Origin: JAVBNC01 sp031551765
GTDB taxonomy: Bacteria > Desulfobacterota > Desulfovibrionia > Desulfovibrionales > Desulfovibrionaceae
Assembly: GCA_031551765.1 (NCBI GenBank)
Contig: JAVBNC010000077.1
Span: 1-8,351, forward strand
Reading direction: 5' to 3'
DNA length: 8,351 nucleotides
This document shows, piece by piece, positions 6,142-8,351 of the stretch. The notes beneath the pieces were generated by a model, which made no database searches, was not told the origin of the DNA, and saw only the letters and a program-made list of their open reading frames with translations. A program made the translations under genes and the position numbers. Within the stretch, counting starts at the first letter, position 1; the number at the start of each line of letters is the position of its first letter.

Positions 6142-6768
6142 GTGGCAGTCCATGTGGTGGATCATCCCCTGGTGCGGCATAAGCTCGGCATTTTGCGCCG
6201 GCGCGACATTCCGGTGCGCGAGTTCCGGGAAATCTCCAACGAAATTTGCAGGCTTTTGGCCTACGAGGCCACCAAGGGCCTGCAAACGGAGAAAATTACC
6301 ATACAGGGATGGGCCGGGCCTGTCGAGGTGGAGCGCATCAAGGGCAAAAAAATCACAGCCGTGCCCATCCTGCGCGCGGGCATAGGCATGCTGGACGGCT
6401 TTCTGGACATGATTCCCGGTGCCAAAGTCAGCGTGGTGGGCATATTCCGCAACGAGGAAACCCTGGAGCCGGTGCGCTACTATGTCAAACTGGCCAAGGA
6501 CATGCGCCAGCGCAGCGCCGTGGTGCTGGACCCCATGCTGGCCACCGGCGGCACGCTGTGCGCCACCATCCAGCTGCTCAAGGAAGCGGGCTGCCGTTCC
6601 ATTATGGGCCTGTTCCTGGTCTGCGCGCCGGAAGGCATAGCCCGTCTCGAAAAGGAACACCCGGACGTGGACCTGTACACTGCTTCAGTGGACCAGCGTC
6701 TGAACGAGAACGGGTACATTCTCCCCGGCCTGGGCGACGCCGGAGACAAAATTTTCGGCACCAAGTGA
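6142..6768 (+). CDS. upp: Uracil phosphoribosyltransferase
   Basis: The 208-residue protein has exactly the length of E. coli Upp and aligns along its whole span. The enzyme converts uracil and PRPP to UMP plus pyrophosphate in the cytoplasm, salvaging free uracil. Visible signatures are HPLVRHKLG (8-16), IKGKKITAVPILRAG (66-80) and RNEETLEP (103-110). The PRPP-binding loop DPMLATGGT is at 130-138, and the uracil-binding C-terminus GLGDAGDKIFGTK at 196-208. The start is GTG, with GAGGAG five bases upstream; no in-frame ATG is nearby. A near-consensus promoter lies 55 bases upstream. A terminator follows within 10 bases, then uraA, the uracil permease, so the pair forms a salvage module. No frameshift or missing residue is seen. 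Confidence 0.98.
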   Translation: MAVHVVDHPLVRHKLGILRRRDIPVREFREISNEICRLLAYEATKGLQTEKITIQGWAGPVEVERIKGKKITAVPILRAGIGMLDGFLDMIPGAKVSVVGIFRNEETLEPVRYYVKLAKDMRQRSAVVLDPMLATGGTLCATIQLLKEAGCRSIMGLFLVCAPEGIARLEKEHPDVDLYTASVDQRLNENGYILPGLGDAGDKIFGTK

Positions 6769-6774
6769 CGGGAC

Positions 6775-6800
6775 AAAGGGCCGAGAGGCCCTTTTTTCTT
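6775..6800 (+). terminator. Rho-independent terminator between upp and uraA
   Basis: AAAGGGCC (6775-6782) pairs with GGCCCTTT (6787-6794) around the loop GAGA, a stable GNRA-type tetraloop, followed by more T (TTTCTT). The hairpin starts seven bases after the upp stop and ends 29 bases before the uraA start. It can end upp transcripts and may let a fraction read on into uraA. I see no second promoter of quality in the remaining gap. Confidence 0.85.
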
Positions 6801-6829
6801 GAACGGCACAAACGTCCCAAGGAGCGCAT

Positions 6830-8104
6830 GTGGACAAGGACAACGTCATATCCTCGCTGGACTATCGTTTCAGCCCCCGTCAGGCCCTGGTGGGCGCGCA
6901 GATGCTTTTCGTGGCCTTCGGGGCTTTGGTGCTGGTGCCTCTGCTCACCGGGCTGGATCCCAACGTGGCCCTGTTCACGGCGGGCCTCGGCACCATCATC
7001 TTCCAGATCTGCACCAGAGGAAAAGTGCCCGTGTTCCTGGCTTCCTCCTTCGCTTTTATTGCGCCCATCCAGGCCGGGGTGAAAACCTGGGGCATACCCG
7101 GCACGCTCTGCGGCATGGCGGCCGCCGGGCTGAGTTACTTTCTGGTCAGCGCGCTCATCCGCTGGAAAGGTGTCAAGGCAGTGCAGCGCATTCTGCCGCC
7201 CATCGTCACCGGACCCATCATCATGGTCATCGGCCTTTCGCTGGCGCCCGTGGCCGTGCATATGGCCCTGGGCCGCACCGGCGATGGCGGGGCCGTGCTT
7301 TTTCCCCTGGCCCAGGCCATGCCCGTGGCCATGTTCGCCCTGGCGGTAACCATTGTGGTGGCCGTGTTCGGCCAGGGCATTTTCAAGCTCATCCCCATCC
7401 TTTCCGGAATTGTGGCGGGCTACGCCCTGGCCGCGTTCCAGGGCATGGTGGACTACTCCCTCATCAGCAAGGCCGCCTGGTTCAGCATGCCCGCCTTCAC
7501 CTTTCCGCAGTGGAACACCGCCGCGGTCATCGCTTTTATGCCCGTGGCCATCGCGCCCATTATCGAGCACGTGGGCGACATTTTCGCGGTCAGCGCGCTC
7601 ACCGGCCGCAACTACGCGGAAGATCCCGGCCTGGACAAAAGCCTCTTCGGCGACGGGGTGGCCACTTCCGTGGCCGGCTTCCTGGGCGGGCCGCCCTGCA
7701 CCACCTATGCGGAAGTCATTGGCGGCATAGCCCTGACCAAAGCCTTTAACCCCGCCGTGCTCACCTGGGCGGCCATAACCGCCGTGGCCTTCTCCTTTGT
7801 CTCCAAAATCGGGGCCGTGCTGCACAGCGTGCCCTCGCCGGTCATGGGCGGCATCATGGTGCTGCTTTTCGGAGCCATCTGCGTGGTGGGCATGAATATT
7901 CTGGTGCGGGCCGGAAAAGACCTGATGGCCCCCCGCAACATGGCCGTTATCGCCGTGATGCTGGTCTTCGGCATCGGCGGCATGGTCTTCCGCGCCGGAG
8001 ATTTCGTGCTGGAAGGCATCGGCCTCGCCGGAGTCACCGGTGTACTGCTCCATCTCCTCCTCCCGGACGGCGGCGAGTGGAGCGACGCTACGGGCGGGCA
8101 TTAA
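6830..8104 (+). CDS. uraA: Uracil permease (uracil:proton symporter, NCS2/UraA family)
   Basis: The 424-residue inner-membrane protein has the NCS2 nucleobase transporter pattern. The residues that bind uracil in E. coli UraA are conserved. IIEHVGDIFA holds Glu246 and His247 (UraA Glu241/His245 region), and GGPPCTTYAEVIGG holds Glu295 (UraA Glu290). Other signatures are GDGVATSVAGFLGG (274-287) and PSPVMGGIMVLLFG (335-348). About fourteen hydrophobic segments span the chain. The start is GTG at 6830 with AAGGAG five bases upstream; the overlapping ATG at 6828 is in another frame. The N-terminus reads DYRFSPRQALVGAQMLF, typical of the family. Its place directly behind upp supports uracil over xanthine or uric acid as substrate. 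Expression probably depends on read-through of the terminator ahead of it. Confidence 0.96.
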   Translation: MDKDNVISSLDYRFSPRQALVGAQMLFVAFGALVLVPLLTGLDPNVALFTAGLGTIIFQICTRGKVPVFLASSFAFIAPIQAGVKTWGIPGTLCGMAAAGLSYFLVSALIRWKGVKAVQRILPPIVTGPIIMVIGLSLAPVAVHMALGRTGDGGAVLFPLAQAMPVAMFALAVTIVVAVFGQGIFKLIPILSGIVAGYALAAFQGMVDYSLISKAAWFSMPAFTFPQWNTAAVIAFMPVAIAPIIEHVGDIFAVSALTGRNYAEDPGLDKSLFGDGVATSVAGFLGGPPCTTYAEVIGGIALTKAFNPAVLTWAAITAVAFSFVSKIGAVLHSVPSPVMGGIMVLLFGAICVVGMNILVRAGKDLMAPRNMAVIAVMLVFGIGGMVFRAGDFVLEGIGLAGVTGVLLHLLLPDGGEWSDATGGH

Positions 8105-8111
8105 AAGGCAG

Positions 8112-8194
8112 ATTTGTCGAAGCCAATGAAGAGTCGAAGCAGGGCTCTGCCCTGCACCCGCCAAGGGCTAGCGCCCCTGGACCCCATTCAGGGT
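8112..8194 (+). repeat. Extragenic repeat copy B with double hairpin, downstream of uraA
   Basis: The first 40 bases (8112-8151) match the inverted copy at 1-40. The element then shows a perfect hairpin, GCAGGGC-TCT-GCCCTGC (8139-8155). A second follows, CCAAGGGC-TAGC-GCGCCCCTGG-like pairing at 8161-8180 with one A-C mismatch, and then a small ACCC-6-GGGT hairpin at 8181-8194. The two-hairpin layout with CACCCGC between the arms resembles extragenic repeats I associate with Desulfovibrio genomes. That resemblance is from memory, while the structure and the second copy are seen here. No U tract follows, so it is not a standard terminator. Confidence 0.75.
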
Positions 8195-8242
8195 GGATAG
8201 GAAATAGTGCCAGACGCGGCCGGGTGCCGGTTTGAGAGGATG

Positions 8243-8278
8243 AAAAAGGCGGGACCGTCATTGTACGGTCCCGCCTTA
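8243..8278. terminator. Hairpin terminator, stronger for minus-strand transcription
   Basis: GGCGGGACCGT (8248-8258) pairs perfectly with ACGGTCCCGCC (8265-8275) around a 6-base loop, and flanking A and T residues add two pairs. Leftward transcripts would end in TTTTTC, a proper U tract. Rightward ones end in TTATC, which is weak. It may therefore serve a minus-strand gene lying beyond the right edge, and also stop residual transcription from uraA, whose stop codon is about 140 bases away. Confidence 0.75.
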
Positions 8279-8304
8279 TCAGCGAGACGCCCAGCATACC
8301 CCTG

Positions 8305-8347
8305 CCAAAGTTCTTTGGAAGGGGGATGGGGGTCTGGGGGAAGGGGG
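8305..8347 (+). repeat. Short palindrome followed by a G-quadruplex motif
   Basis: The palindrome CCAAAGTTCTTTGG (8305-8318) is followed by four runs of five G at 8321-8325, 8328-8332, 8336-8340 and 8343-8347, separated by AT, TCT and AA. This fits the standard pattern for an intramolecular G-quadruplex with very short loops on the plus strand. No gene lies here and the element may run past the window edge. I recall similar hairpin-plus-G-run tracts in Desulfovibrio intergenic DNA, but cannot show another copy in this window. Confidence 0.7.
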
Positions 8348-8351
8348 AAAC

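Noticed and set aside
6828..6830. ATG two bases before the uraA GTG
   Set aside because: It opens a different frame giving a non-homologous peptide; the GTG frame encodes UraA from its first residues.
6602..8164. Minus-strand open frame of 520 codons opposite uraA and the end of upp
   Set aside because: The His/Gly/Asp-rich low-complexity translation is typical of the antisense of hydrophobic transporter genes.
8088..8297. Small minus-strand frame of 69 codons at the right end
   Set aside because: It overlaps the repeat and the hairpin terminator, has no good ribosome site, and has no recognisable product.

Overview
The window is a GC-rich stretch of bacterial chromosome made of ordinary housekeeping and transport genes. 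The most likely source is a member of the Desulfovibrionaceae (Desulfovibrio or a close relative). This is an inference from gene content: a fused RluA-type pseudouridine synthase/dephospho-CoA kinase, a short CstA, and intergenic double-hairpin and G-run repeats of a style I associate with that group. There is no rRNA or other direct taxonomic marker. Seven protein genes fill almost all of the window, and I see no RNA genes, CRISPR array, insertion sequence or phage gene.

Left part, all on the minus strand (read right to left). An unrecognised membrane-anchored protein (589-1779) is followed 9 bases later by cobU (46-579), whose Shine-Dalgarno overlaps the preceding stop codon, so the two form a tight operon. 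Upstream lies cstA (1962-3392), a putative pyruvate/carbon-starvation transporter that ends at a strong hairpin terminator (1903-1940) and is preceded by an AT-rich regulatory region. Further right is a two-gene unit: a fused RluA-type pseudouridine synthase/dephospho-CoA kinase (4370-6019) overlapping by 4 bases a rhomboid intramembrane protease (3642-4373).

Right part, on the plus strand. Divergent from the fusion gene is a uracil salvage pair. upp (6142-6768) has a near-consensus sigma-70 promoter (6059-6087). uraA (6830-8104) follows after a 61-base gap that contains a rho-independent terminator, which suggests attenuated read-through or separate control of the permease. UraA imports uracil and Upp converts it with PRPP to UMP.

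The two ends of the window carry inverted copies of the same extragenic repeat. Each begins within about 10 bases of a stop codon (cobU at the left, uraA at the right). The right copy continues into a double hairpin, and further right come a strong hairpin terminator and a run of four G5 tracts able to form a G-quadruplex. I found no clear previously undescribed multi-gene system. The items most worth a second look are the repeat family, the fusion enzyme with an altered CoaE motif, the uncharacterised partner of cobU, and the upp-uraA internal terminator.
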